A DNA stretch of 36,014 bases from UBA922 sp035438805 (GCA_035438805.1 DAORJA010000004.1:1-36014), one strand, 5' to 3'; positions 7,307 through 15,775 are shown, counted from the stretch's first letter. Numbers and translations are program-made. The notes: generated by a model not told the origin, from the letters alone.

Positions 7307-7402
7307 ACGGTAATGTTGTACCGTGTAAGAAGTTTCGACTAGGTACCTCTGACTGTTTTCACAGTCTGCTGCGGCCTGTTAAGCAGTCAAAGTGTTCTAG
7401 TC
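7307..7402 (-). ncRNA. Structured leader or small RNA with competing hairpins
   Basis: Inverted repeats packed into 96 bases: 7307-7312 with 7319-7324; closing helix 7337-7342 with 7397-7402; inside it 7351-7356 with 7361-7366, and 7366-7370 with 7382-7386. A longer alternative pairing, 7347-7355 with 7384-7392, excludes the inner hairpins, so two states are possible. On the minus strand the inner hairpin carries a GAAA tetraloop and the long pairing has a G-U where the plus strand would have a C-A mismatch. Both point to minus-strand RNA, upstream of the 67-residue gene. It matches no riboswitch class that I recognise. Confidence 0.4.
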
Positions 7403-7459
7403 CTAATATGGAAAGGGAGTGCCCCGCCTCGTCAGTTATTGTATGCCCATAAATAGCTC

Positions 7460-7512
7460 TATGTCAATATGACATATGATATAAAATATGTTATATATCA
7501 TGGTATAACATA
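7460..7512 (+). promoter_or_regulatory. Promoter with flanking palindromic operators
   Basis: An extended -10 TGATATAAA (7477-7485) sits between two inverted repeats: TATGTCA-ATA-TGACATA (7460-7476) directly upstream, and TATGTTAT (7487-7494) with ATAACATA (7505-7512) directly downstream, ending five bases before the ATG at 7518. Palindromes on both sides of the -10 suggest repressor binding, probably autoregulation by the winged-helix protein encoded next. Confidence 0.5.
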
Positions 7513-7517
7513 AAAAT

Positions 7518-8213
7518 ATGAAAAAAACTCTCAAAAATAAACCCAAAATAAAACCAGACGCACTAATACCCAAAGAAACTGTTGGCGGATTAAGAGCGTA
7601 TGAAAGAGTCGTGGGGGAATTGTCGGAAATTTACTCGAAACAAAAACCATTCATTGAACAAGTCGAACAAATCGCCCGAGTGGCGCGACCGGCTGTCCTT
7701 GCGCTCAACAAACGCGCAGAACAAATTCAGGCAATACAAAAGATGATACAAGACGCTGACCAAAGACATGAGGCAGTGGTCTCTGTTCGACATTTACAAT
7801 CTACGCATGACCTCTCGGATGATGCGGTCGAGCGGCTTTCAGAAAAAATGGCTGAGCAGGTTTTGCAAAAAATAAAACGAGAGGGTAGCAGAAAGAAAGA
7901 TAAAAAAATAACGATTTACCTGGGGGATGATCATGTCTTGTATAGAAATCCGAAAAAACAGAATCACTGCAAATTAGAGGGGGAAATCCAGGTGGGTATT
8001 CTTAAAAATTTAAGCGGTCTCAAAGATGAGTTTACTTCTACCGGGAGAATATGCAGAATGGTTGGTTCGAAATCCGAGGAATCAATTAGGAAAGCAATTG
8101 GTATCATCAATAGAAAGGGTAGGATTGATTTACACATAAAAGACAGGATTATTGAGAGTGTCAGGGGGAGTGGTTATCGATTAAATAAAAAGTATCGGAT
8201 ACAGTTCTCCTAG
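7518..8213 (+). CDS. Winged-helix DNA-binding protein
   Basis: 231 residues. The N-terminal half is helical and charged (about 20-130), possibly a coiled-coil oligomerisation region. The C-terminal part (about 140-231) ends in IIESVRGSGYRLNKKY, the wing/beta-hairpin signature of OmpR/PhoB-type winged helices (compare the family ETVRGVGYRL). There is no receiver domain, so it is not a classical response regulator. Palindromes flank its promoter (7460-7512), suggesting autoregulation, and a terminator follows at 8248. It probably regulates the accessory region. The extended wHTH resemblance is clear; the overall family is not recognised. Confidence 0.7.
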   Translation: MKKTLKNKPKIKPDALIPKETVGGLRAYERVVGELSEIYSKQKPFIEQVEQIARVARPAVLALNKRAEQIQAIQKMIQDADQRHEAVVSVRHLQSTHDLSDDAVERLSEKMAEQVLQKIKREGSRKKDKKITIYLGDDHVLYRNPKKQNHCKLEGEIQVGILKNLSGLKDEFTSTGRICRMVGSKSEESIRKAIGIINRKGRIDLHIKDRIIESVRGSGYRLNKKYRIQFS

Positions 8214-8247
8214 TGCACCACATGCGGAGTTAATAAGTGCAAAACAG

Positions 8248-8270
8248 ATGGCTCTATTGAGCCATTTTTT
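8248..8270 (+). terminator. Terminator of the winged-helix gene
   Basis: A 7-bp stem ATGGCTC (8248-8254) with GAGCCAT (8259-8265), loop TATT, then a run of six Ts. A classic intrinsic terminator 35 bases after the stop. Confidence 0.8.
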
Positions 8271-8345
8271 GTGTCTCCTTTTCCTTTTTCAGTGTAGCAG
8301 CCTGTAGGGTACTGTGAATATTATAATTTAGTAATATTTTCATGT

Positions 8346-9635
8346 ATGACTATGCAACATCAACACATGCAGATCGTACAGGTCCCCATTGTGGATCTGA
8401 AGCCCGCAGACTATAACCCAAGAAAATGGGATATAGCTGCAGTCAAGAATTTAACGGAAAGTATGAAGAAGTTTGGCTTGGTTGATCCGATTGTCGTAAA
8501 TGGATCGCCTGAGCGAAAGAATGTGGTAATCGGCGGACACTTCAGATTACACGTCGCAAAGGAATTGGGATATACGGAGATGCCGGTCGTGTACCTGGAT
8601 ATTCCAGATATCGAAAAAGAAAAGGAATTGAATCTGAGGCTAAACAAAAATGTCGGAGAATGGGATTGGAATTTGCTCAAAAACTTTGAAACAGATCTGT
8701 TGGTGGATATCGGGTTCACGGACACAGATTTGGGAGAAATCTGGAATGAATCCCTGACGACCGAAGATGATACATTCGATGAAGTTGAGGAGCTAAAGAA
8801 AAGCAAGGAAACGACAATCAAGCCGGGAGAAATGTATCTGCTTGGAAGACATAGGCTCATATGTGGAGACGCAACCGATCCTCGGGTAGTAGAACAGTTG
8901 ATCGGTACTGACCATGCGTCAGCAATCTATACCGATCCTCCCTTTAACATCGGCCTTGATTACAACAAAGGTCTCGGAGGCAAACAAAATTATGGAGGTA
9001 CGATCGACGATAAAAAATCAAATGCGGACTATCGTGAATTTTTGAAATCAGCGATCGGGAACGGACTCACATATTCCCATCCTGACCTGCATGTATTTTC
9101 CTATTGTGATCAGAGATATATTGGCATGGTACAAAGCCTGTTTCAGGAGCTGGGAATTAACAATCAGCGAGTATGCCTCTGGATCAAGAATGGGCTCAAC
9201 CTCACACCCCACATTGCATTCAACAAATGCTATGAACCCTGTGTATATGGAACGATCGGCAAGCCATACCTTTCAGACATACAAAATCTGAATGAGATTA
9301 TGAATAAGGAAATAGAAGGAGGAAATCAGGGGATAGAGGATATTGAGACCATGCTGGATATCTGGCTCGAGAAAAGAATGGCAGGGCAGCACTATGAACA
9401 TCCCACCTCTAAGCCGCCGACACTCCATGAAAAGCCCTTGAAACGCTGCACGAAAATCGGAGATATCGTACTGGATCTCTTTGGCGGATCAGGAAGTACG
9501 CTTATTGCATGCGAACAGCTGAAGCGACGGGCGTATCTGGTAGAAAAAGAGCCGATTTTCTGCCAGGTGATTATCAATCGCTACGAGCGTATAACCGGAG
9601 AACGTGCCATTAGATATGAGCCTGCCCAGAGCTAA
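8346..9635 (+). CDS. ParB-domain DNA (adenine/cytosine-N4) methyltransferase
   Basis: 429 residues in two domains. The N-terminal ParB/Srx-like nuclease-fold domain spans about 10-95 (DLKPADYNPRKW; GGHFR at 63-67). The C-terminal amino-methyltransferase has motif IV as DPPF at 197-200 and the SAM-binding FGGSG at 379-383; motif IV preceding motif I is the beta-class order. Such fusions are typical of prophages and integrative elements and usually occur as orphan methyltransferases without a restriction partner; none is visible here. DPPF in place of DPPY is a tolerated variant. A perfect -10 TATAAT lies at 8322-8327 in an AT-rich inverted repeat, without a clear -35. The end overlaps the next gene by 20 bases. 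Confidence 0.88.
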   Translation: MTMQHQHMQIVQVPIVDLKPADYNPRKWDIAAVKNLTESMKKFGLVDPIVVNGSPERKNVVIGGHFRLHVAKELGYTEMPVVYLDIPDIEKEKELNLRLNKNVGEWDWNLLKNFETDLLVDIGFTDTDLGEIWNESLTTEDDTFDEVEELKKSKETTIKPGEMYLLGRHRLICGDATDPRVVEQLIGTDHASAIYTDPPFNIGLDYNKGLGGKQNYGGTIDDKKSNADYREFLKSAIGNGLTYSHPDLHVFSYCDQRYIGMVQSLFQELGINNQRVCLWIKNGLNLTPHIAFNKCYEPCVYGTIGKPYLSDIQNLNEIMNKEIEGGNQGIEDIETMLDIWLEKRMAGQHYEHPTSKPPTLHEKPLKRCTKIGDIVLDLFGGSGSTLIACEQLKRRAYLVEKEPIFCQVIINRYERITGERAIRYEPAQS

Positions 9636-10089
9636 GTTAAAAAAGAAACTGATCGAAAAGGCATGGGATAATCCCGTGCTCAGTTCGATTTGTCATCAGG
9701 TGGGAGTTGGTCGGGCAACAGTATATCGTTGGATGAACGATGATCCTAAGTTTAAGAAAGCTCTTGAAAAAGCCTTGGAGAGGGGTAGAGAAGCAATTTG
9801 TGACTATGCGGAGTCAAGCATACTGAGGCTGTCCAAAAGCAGTAATGAAGCTGTGGCATTGAATGCATCAAAATATATTCTCAATAATAATAGTCCGGTC
9901 TACAAAGAAGCGAACAGGGGATATGTGTTGTCGCAGTTTGAAAAGAAAATGAAAAAAGCACTCGAAGATCAGCAACGAGAGATGGAGGATCGGGTAGACA
10001 GAATCCAAGTTACCATAGTTGGGGGAAAAAAGCTTGAAGATAAAAATATTGCAGATCCACCTACTGAGCCACCCGACAATTCTTCATGA
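9616..10089 (+). CDS. HTH protein resembling phage terminase small subunit
   Basis: 157 residues counted from the ATG at 9616; a GTG at 9604 is also possible but adds only four residues. The N-terminal helix-turn-helix reads LSSICHQVGVGRATVYRWM (about 18-36), followed by helices (KALEKALERG) and a charged C-terminal tail. This layout matches phBC6A51-type and other small-terminase or transposase-like HTH proteins. No large terminase subunit follows, so it is either a phage remnant or a DNA-recognition partner of the methyltransferase, whose gene it overlaps by 20 bases (translational coupling). Confidence 0.65.
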   Translation: MSLPRAKLKKKLIEKAWDNPVLSSICHQVGVGRATVYRWMNDDPKFKKALEKALERGREAICDYAESSILRLSKSSNEAVALNASKYILNNNSPVYKEANRGYVLSQFEKKMKKALEDQQREMEDRVDRIQVTIVGGKKLEDKNIADPPTEPPDNSS

Positions 10090-10126
10090 TCACTTGAAAT
10101 AACTTGCCTGATACTGCTGAAGAAAA

Positions 10127-10597
10127 TTATGAATCCAAAAGTTGCTTTTTCTTTGCTTGAAATTCTTTTTCACTGATAATTCCTTTTTCTTTTAATCGAG
10201 CTAATTTCTCCAATTCATCCAAGTTACTGTGTGTGGTGGAGACTGAATTAGCTGTATGTATCCGTTGCTCAATCAGTGATTTGGCTTCTGTAAATTTTTT
10301 ATTAGTATCACTCCAATTGTGGAAATTGATACTATTCTCATCGGTTGTTGATTGAAAAAGGCCGCTCTTAGCCTCAGAACCACCAGATAGTGTGAGCTGT
10401 ATATATCCAGCAACTAACCCAGCTTTTTTGAACTGTACCGCAACAATACTGCTATAGGGAATGGTCTTGTCGCCTCTCAACATTCCACCACCGAGTAAAA
10501 ATCCTTTCACACCTCGCTTAATAATTACTCCTGTGCCAGTAAGGATCAAAGTTCCATTATATCCCTTATATTCTTTATGATCGTGGTCACTATTCAT
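10127..10597 (-). CDS. DUF4429/SHOCT-domain protein
   Basis: 156 residues. The N-terminal PH-like beta region (about 10-100; GTLILTGTGVIIKRG, TIPYSSIVAVQFKKAG) resembles DUF4429. The C-terminal helical hairpin LDELEKLARLKEKGIISEKEFQAKKKQLL (about 124-153) is a typical SHOCT domain, a short oligomerisation or tethering module. There is no signal peptide or membrane helix. It follows the Ltp-like gene by 27 bases on the same strand, so they are probably one transcript. Function unknown; such proteins are common in phages and mobile elements. Confidence 0.75.
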   Translation of the reverse strand: MNSDHDHKEYKGYNGTLILTGTGVIIKRGVKGFLLGGGMLRGDKTIPYSSIVAVQFKKAGLVAGYIQLTLSGGSEAKSGLFQSTTDENSINFHNWSDTNKKFTEAKSLIEQRIHTANSVSTTHSNLDELEKLARLKEKGIISEKEFQAKKKQLLDS

Positions 10598-10624
10598 ATG
10601 TTTTAACTTATGGTTATTTGGTTT

Positions 10625-11218
10625 TTATAAGCCAACCGCATTAGCTCCATATTCTGCTTGTTCTTGGGTAAATTTTCCAAATTTTAATTGCTCAATTAAA
10701 CTGCCGCGTGAAAAAGATGAATATTCCATATACTGTTTAGCGCTTTTAGCTGCTTGTTCATTCCAGTTAGCACCAGAATTATCTGTACCATAAACCGCAT
10801 CAGCATGTGAAAATTTTTCATACTCTAATTGAGCAACTAATCCATCACGAGAAAAAGCTGAGAAATTTAAATAAGATTTTGCAGATTTAACCGCATTTTT
10901 CTGGCTAACCGTTTCGCTTGGTGTTGGAGGTTTTTGTTCAGATTGAACTGGTTCTGGTGTTGTGTTTTTTTCTTCGGTTTTTGCGGTTGTTGCTGGATTA
11001 TCTATTTGCTTAACTTGGGTTGGAGCTGATGTTGCCGCTGGTTTAGCGGTATCTTCGGTTGTGGTTTCTGAAGTAGCAGGAGAAATTGGTTCCGTGGTAG
11101 ATGCTTTTTCCTTTGCGTCATCAAGTGCAACTGCACCAATAACATAAAAGAAAAGAACAAAAACAATAGTTGCAATCTTATGCTTCAAAACCCATTGCTT
11201 AACAGATGTCATACTCAT
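10625..11218 (-). CDS. Ltp-type superinfection-exclusion-like membrane-anchored protein
   Basis: 197 residues. A membrane helix at about 13-30 (KIATIVFVLFFYVIGAVAL) is followed by a low-complexity Thr/Glu/Pro/Ala linker (about 35-105) and two tandem copies of the Ltp three-helix repeat: AVKSAKSYLNFSAFSRDGLVAQLEYEKFS... and AAKSAKQYMEYSSFSRGSLIEQLKFGKFT.... In Streptococcus phage TP-J34, Ltp is a prophage lipoprotein that blocks DNA injection by related phages. Here a TM anchor replaces the lipobox, as no lipobox Cys is visible. The linker would place the repeats beyond the membrane in the envelope. A phage-exclusion role is inferred from the family and from the mobile-element neighbours. Confidence 0.8.
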   Translation of the reverse strand: MSMTSVKQWVLKHKIATIVFVLFFYVIGAVALDDAKEKASTTEPISPATSETTTEDTAKPAATSAPTQVKQIDNPATTAKTEEKNTTPEPVQSEQKPPTPSETVSQKNAVKSAKSYLNFSAFSRDGLVAQLEYEKFSHADAVYGTDNSGANWNEQAAKSAKQYMEYSSFSRGSLIEQLKFGKFTQEQAEYGANAVGL

Positions 11219-11257
11219 AGGAGTAGATGGTTAAAAAATAAAGCAATTGAGAATATA

Positions 11258-11502
11258 GAGGACTAATTTTTGGATACAAAAAAGGTCCTCCGACGGCGAC
11301 GTATCACTTACGCAATACGCCTTACACCCTTTCGAGTGTAAACCTAAGCTACAAGTACCGGTCGGAAGACCGTTCATGTAGCTTAGGTGTTTCTTAACCA
11401 TACCCTATAGAGTAAATCCATAGGGGTTAGGTCAATTCGTCAATTGTAGGGCTATCTTAGCAGAGTATAGCGAAATTGTGAAGCTAAGTTACCGACAACT
11501 TA
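11258..11502. other. Hairpin-rich non-coding region between Ltp and recombinase genes
   Basis: The 335-base gap between divergent genes (11219-11553) contains no plausible ORF but many inverted repeats: 11295-11321 (bulged), 11322-11329 with 11334-11341, the 12-bp stem 11342-11353 with 11377-11388 enclosing 11359-11363 with 11368-11372, 11402-11408 with 11420-11427 (one bulge), 11433-11437 with 11442-11446, 11455-11460 with 11482-11487, and 11485-11490 with 11497-11502. The second has a GAAA loop and a G-U pair only on the minus strand, while the nested hairpin has a GGAA loop only on the plus strand, so strand is undecided. It may be a recombinase attachment site, a non-coding RNA, or a leader. 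Confidence 0.5.
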
Positions 11503-11553
11503 CCAACAGCTCGCTCTAGGCAGTTCAATAAGAGTCCGTCATATATATAGTAT

Positions 11554-12855
11554 ATGAGGAATGAAAACCAGCTATCAAAACCGTTAGTAGAGTATTGCCT
11601 CTATGCGCGAAAATCGACTGAAGACGATGAGAAGCAAGCTCTTTCAATTGGCTCGCAAATTAGTGAAATGAAACAATTAGCTGAACGAGAAGGACTCTTT
11701 ATAAAAGAGGTTCGGCAAGAAAGTCACTCAGCAAAAGAATCTAATGGTCGTCCTGTATTCAAAACATTACTTGAAGATATTCGGCTTGGTAAATTTACGG
11801 GGATTATTGCCTGGGCACCTGATCGTCTCAGTCGTAATGCAGGGGATCTTGGATCGGTAGTAGATCTTATGGACCAGGGAGTATTAAAAGAAATTAGAAC
11901 ACACGGTCAAAGGTTTACGAATAACCCAAATGAGAAATTTCTTTTGATGATTCTAGGATCCCAAGCAAAACTTGAGAATGACAACCGAAGTATTAATATT
12001 AAGCGAGGAATGCGTGCGCGATGTGAAATGGGACTCTGGCCTGGAGTAGCTCCTGTAGGATATTCAAATGAAAAGAGAATAGATAAGCCATGCAGCGTCA
12101 TTGTCGATCCAGAAAGAATGCATACCGTTAGACAGATATTTGAGAAGGTTGCGTATGAAAGCTGGAGTGGAAGAAAGATACATGCCTGGCTTATTGAGAA
12201 TAACTTTAGATCACGCACGGGAAAGTACTTAACTGTTTCTAATCTATTCACCATACTCAAAAACACCTTCTACTACGGTGTTTTTGAGTATCCGACTGGG
12301 AGCGGGAGTTGGTACACGGGTAAGTATGAACCACTCATTACAAAAGAATTATTTGATCGAGCACAACAGGTACTCAGGGAACATCTGACGAATGCAACGA
12401 CAAAAAGAAATAAAGAATTCGCATTCACCAGAATGATGACCTGCGGACAATGTGGATCAGGAATTACCGCAGATGAAAAATTTAAGTATCAGCAGAATGG
12501 AAACGTCCATCGCTACGTATATTACGTATGTACTAGAAACAAAGATCAAAATTGCAGGGGAGTGAGTATGAATGAGAAGGAGATTATTAAGCAGCTCAGC
12601 GAAATGATAGATAACGTGAGTTTGGATAGATTAGGTATCAAACAGAAACTTGAATCAGAGATAGATCGATATAGTCAGTTCAGGTATGCTGTACTGGGAC
12701 TTGAAGAGGAGGAATTAGAGAAAAAGAAGAATGTAGACATGAAGAAGTATGCAAAGTATATTCTTGAGAATGGGGCATTAGACGAAAAGCGTAAATTGAT
12801 GCAGGCGATTAAGAATAAATTGACGATAGTGGATAGAAAAATTGCTTTAAAATAG
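11554..12855 (+). CDS. Serine recombinase (resolvase/invertase with recombinase and zinc-ribbon domains)
   Basis: Site-specific DNA recombinase of 433 residues. The N-terminal catalytic domain carries YARKSTED with the nucleophile Ser21, and the Arg-rich active site near WAPDRLSRN (about 89-97). The recombinase domain follows (about 160-270; WSGRKIHAWLIENNFRSRTG), then a zinc ribbon with CGQCGSG and YYVCTRNKDQNC (about 295-335), and a charged coiled-coil-like tail. It is at the short end for large serine integrases, but the domain order is theirs. It probably integrates and excises the surrounding accessory element; the hairpin-rich region directly upstream is a candidate attachment site. A purely invertase role is less likely given the domain content. 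Confidence 0.92.
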   Translation: MRNENQLSKPLVEYCLYARKSTEDDEKQALSIGSQISEMKQLAEREGLFIKEVRQESHSAKESNGRPVFKTLLEDIRLGKFTGIIAWAPDRLSRNAGDLGSVVDLMDQGVLKEIRTHGQRFTNNPNEKFLLMILGSQAKLENDNRSINIKRGMRARCEMGLWPGVAPVGYSNEKRIDKPCSVIVDPERMHTVRQIFEKVAYESWSGRKIHAWLIENNFRSRTGKYLTVSNLFTILKNTFYYGVFEYPTGSGSWYTGKYEPLITKELFDRAQQVLREHLTNATTKRNKEFAFTRMMTCGQCGSGITADEKFKYQQNGNVHRYVYYVCTRNKDQNCRGVSMNEKEIIKQLSEMIDNVSLDRLGIKQKLESEIDRYSQFRYAVLGLEEEELEKKKNVDMKKYAKYILENGALDEKRKLMQAIKNKLTIVDRKIALK

Positions 12856-12931
12856 TATTGTCTTAGTATCTAATACGTGATACTTTCTATCTATTCTATA
12901 TAACAAGGATAGGGTCTATAGAAAAATTCTC

Positions 12932-15637
12932 ATGAACCAAATTGATTCCCAGATACTAACAATAGATGAAAATATTCAGCAGAATATTGAGAAATTTTCC
13001 CCTAGAGAGAGGGGTCTTTTGTCACAGAATATACTTTCTCAGCTCAGAAATTTTGTTGAACACATTTCTCTAAAAGCTTACTGTAATGGCAAAGATATTG
13101 AGAACACCTACGAGAATATTGTTAAAGCTATTAAGTACGTAGAAACCAGAGGAGACCTAAAGGTTTTGAGTAAATTCCACTATTTCCTACAAAAGATAGC
13201 TTCTCACTATACTCTTGAACAAGACGCATCAGAACGGTTGATGCTCAAGTATTACGAGTATCTACTCAGGACAAAAGCACATGTGAAGAAGGCATACCGT
13301 CTTGATGTACTTAAAAACATTGATCAATTTCCGCTTGATACAGACTCGAACTTGAGAGAATATCGGGAAAAAATAGCTGAAAGAATTAATCGCCCAGAGT
13401 CTGATAGAGAAAGGGGTGATTACTATGATAGATATTATATACAGAAGATAAGACCGTTTTTTGTAAAGTACGAAATATATTACGAGGTTACTTTTACCAC
13501 AGCTAATGATTGGTCTAGCAAGTTTGATCGGATTATTGCTTTCACTAAATTTGATATCTCTCAAAATTATGCCGTCAAGTTGTCAGTGAACTATGACACA
13601 ATGGAGGTTTTGGGAAAGAAGATGCCCATTCAGATTATTGATGGTTGGGAGGTTTCAATACGACCATGCGAGCTTAACAATTTTGCAGACATATTTGGGC
13701 CGCATTCAAAAATAAGCGGTGGAAATTTAGAATATCGAAAGCTGATGAGTTTTCTCACTGAATCAGGATTTTCTTTATCGCAAATCATTGGTTTCGAAAG
13801 TAGTCTATATAACGAAATCAAAGCTCGTCTAACACAGGGTAGAAAAGTATTCAATTTCTTTGATATTTTAGATAAGTGTCGTACGATAACAAACGATAAT
13901 CAGCCTGGAACTAATGTCATCAGATATTTGCTCCACAGATTAAATAACAAAGTGATAAAGCGACAATATAGGACGGAAGAATGCGGACTTTTATCAAGTT
14001 TGCGCCTAGATTATGGATGTATACCATTTGATCAAATGCCATTTAACTCTTCTCTGAAGAACCACAACCCGAAGATATCAGACCTGTTTGATTGCATAGA
14101 TTTTCAAAATCGCGAACACGAATTTTTTGCTCGGCTTATTAAGAATAATACTGAGATAGAGGGAGGGCTTTATACTCCTAAGGCTGATATTTCTGGCTTT
14201 AGTGACGCGAGTGTTCTGATGGATGTGTATAACGGAAAGCTATATTACAAACATACACATAGAAGATTAGAAATTTTTAACAATCACATTTTTATAAAGG
14301 GATATGAGCAAGATACTCTTGATATTATAAAGCGATTGAGGGAGTTGTCATCGGATAATATCGATAATTACTCAAATTCAGTGACTTCATGGTTGAATTC
14401 TTCTGCATATAAGATTGATTGTGAGGATAAGAAGATAATTCTTACACAAGCTTTTGAGAATTCAAGGGTCGCCCTCATATACGGATCTGCTGGGACAGGC
14501 AAATCGACCTTGATAAATCATATATCTAATTTCTTTAGTGCCAGGAGTAAACTTTATCTGGCGAACACGAATCCTGCTGTCGATAACCTTAAAAGAAAGG
14601 TTGATGCAGCGGGCTGTGAGTTCAAGACAATAGCTAAATTTTTATCTTGGAGAAATACAGATATTGAATACGATCTATTAGTTATCGATGAGTGTAGTAC
14701 TGTTAGTAACTCCGATATGGTGGAGATTTTAAAAAAAGCCAGATTTAAGCTTCTTATATTGGTTGGTGATGTGTTCCAGATCGAGTCAATAATTTTCGGT
14801 AATTGGTTTAGTGTTGCGAGATCATTTGTTCCAAAAACATCAGTATTTGAGTTGGTAAAACCCTATCGCAGTACAAATGAGAAACTGATTACCTTATGGG
14901 ATAAGGTTAGAAACATAGAGGATGATATATCAGAACATATTGCGAAAAATGGATATTCAGTAGTTCTCGATCAGTCAATCTTTGAGTCGTTTGAAGAAGA
15001 TGAGATAATTCTTTGTCTGAATTACGATGGGCTTTACGGTATCAATAACATCAATAGATTTTTGCAGAGCAGTAACAGTAATCCTGTGTTTCAGTGGGGT
15101 ATTCAAACCTACAAGGTGAACGATCCAGTTCTATTCAATGAAACAGATAGGTTTGCGCCACTTATATACAACAATCTAAAAGGAAGGATTATTGATATCG
15201 AGAAATTTGAGGATAAGATACGATTTGATATTGAAATAGATAGAGCGTTGAATCAACTGGACGTCGAAGGATATGATTTTGAGTTAATGTCTAGCACCGA
15301 GAATGGTAATTCCGTAATTCGATTTTATGTAAATAAATTTGAGAGTTCGGATGACGATGATGATTCTTCTATCGAGACAGTGGTTCCATTTCAGATCGCA
15401 TATGCTGTTTCGATTCATAAAGCACAGGGACTTGAATACGATTCAGTCAAAATTGTTATTACTAACGAAATAGAAGAAATGATAACTCACAATATCTTCT
15501 ATACGGCGATAACACGAGCCAAAGAAAAATTAAAGATATACTGGAGTGCAGAAACCCAGAATACTGTGCTGAAAAGTTTAAAAAAGAGAGATGGAGGGAA
15601 GGATGTTGCTTTATTGTCAGCTAAGTTTAATCTTTAA
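12932..15637 (+). CDS. SF1 helicase (RecD/UvrD-like) with long uncharacterised N-terminus
   Basis: 901 residues. The C-terminal half has a full SF1 motif set: Walker A YGSAGTGKST (about 515-524), motif Ia ANTNPAVDNL, motif II VIDECS (about 585), motif III LVGDVFQIES, a PYRS motif, then IHKAQGLEYDSV and FYTAITRAKEKL near the C-terminus. This set fits ATP-dependent 5'-3' RecD/Dda-like DNA helicases. The first roughly 500 residues match nothing I recognise and contain no obvious nuclease motif. It stands alone between the recombinase (76-base gap) and a terminator. Stand-alone SF1 helicases with novel N-termini are common in defence islands, so that role is plausible but not shown. Confidence 0.85.
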   Translation: MNQIDSQILTIDENIQQNIEKFSPRERGLLSQNILSQLRNFVEHISLKAYCNGKDIENTYENIVKAIKYVETRGDLKVLSKFHYFLQKIASHYTLEQDASERLMLKYYEYLLRTKAHVKKAYRLDVLKNIDQFPLDTDSNLREYREKIAERINRPESDRERGDYYDRYYIQKIRPFFVKYEIYYEVTFTTANDWSSKFDRIIAFTKFDISQNYAVKLSVNYDTMEVLGKKMPIQIIDGWEVSIRPCELNNFADIFGPHSKISGGNLEYRKLMSFLTESGFSLSQIIGFESSLYNEIKARLTQGRKVFNFFDILDKCRTITNDNQPGTNVIRYLLHRLNNKVIKRQYRTEECGLLSSLRLDYGCIPFDQMPFNSSLKNHNPKISDLFDCIDFQNREHEFFARLIKNNTEIEGGLYTPKADISGFSDASVLMDVYNGKLYYKHTHRRLEIFNNHIFIKGYEQDTLDIIKRLRELSSDNIDNYSNSVTSWLNSSAYKIDCEDKKIILTQAFENSRVALIYGSAGTGKSTLINHISNFFSARSKLYLANTNPAVDNLKRKVDAAGCEFKTIAKFLSWRNTDIEYDLLVIDECSTVSNSDMVEILKKARFKLLILVGDVFQIESIIFGNWFSVARSFVPKTSVFELVKPYRSTNEKLITLWDKVRNIEDDISEHIAKNGYSVVLDQSIFESFEEDEIILCLNYDGLYGINNINRFLQSSNSNPVFQWGIQTYKVNDPVLFNETDRFAPLIYNNLKGRIIDIEKFEDKIRFDIEIDRALNQLDVEGYDFELMSSTENGNSVIRFYVNKFESSDDDDDSSIETVVPFQIAYAVSIHKAQGLEYDSVKIVITNEIEEMITHNIFYTAITRAKEKLKIYWSAETQNTVLKSLKKRDGGKDVALLSAKFNL

Positions 15638-15657
15638 ATTAAAAAACTTCTTCTCAT

Positions 15658-15685
15658 AAACAGGCTCTAAAAAGCCTGTTTTTTT
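15658..15685 (+). terminator. Terminator of the helicase gene
   Basis: A 9-bp stem AAACAGGCT (15658-15666) with AGCCTGTTT (15673-15681), loop CTAAAA, and a run of seven Ts ending at 15685. Confidence 0.85.
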
Positions 15686-15775
15686 CTGCATAATCAGTCT
15701 TAAATAATTCGAAAGTTGCATTTAATTTTTTATATGGTAGATTGCATATATTAGTATTCAGTAAGAAAAGTACCT

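Noticed and set aside
7286..7517. CRISPR array or tRNA-like element
   Set aside because: The inverted repeats do not recur at regular spacing, there are no direct repeats with spacers, and no T-arm consensus is present.
11258..11520. Retron or tmRNA
   Set aside because: No reverse transcriptase is nearby, and neither tRNA-like ends nor a tag reading frame are visible, although the region is highly structured.
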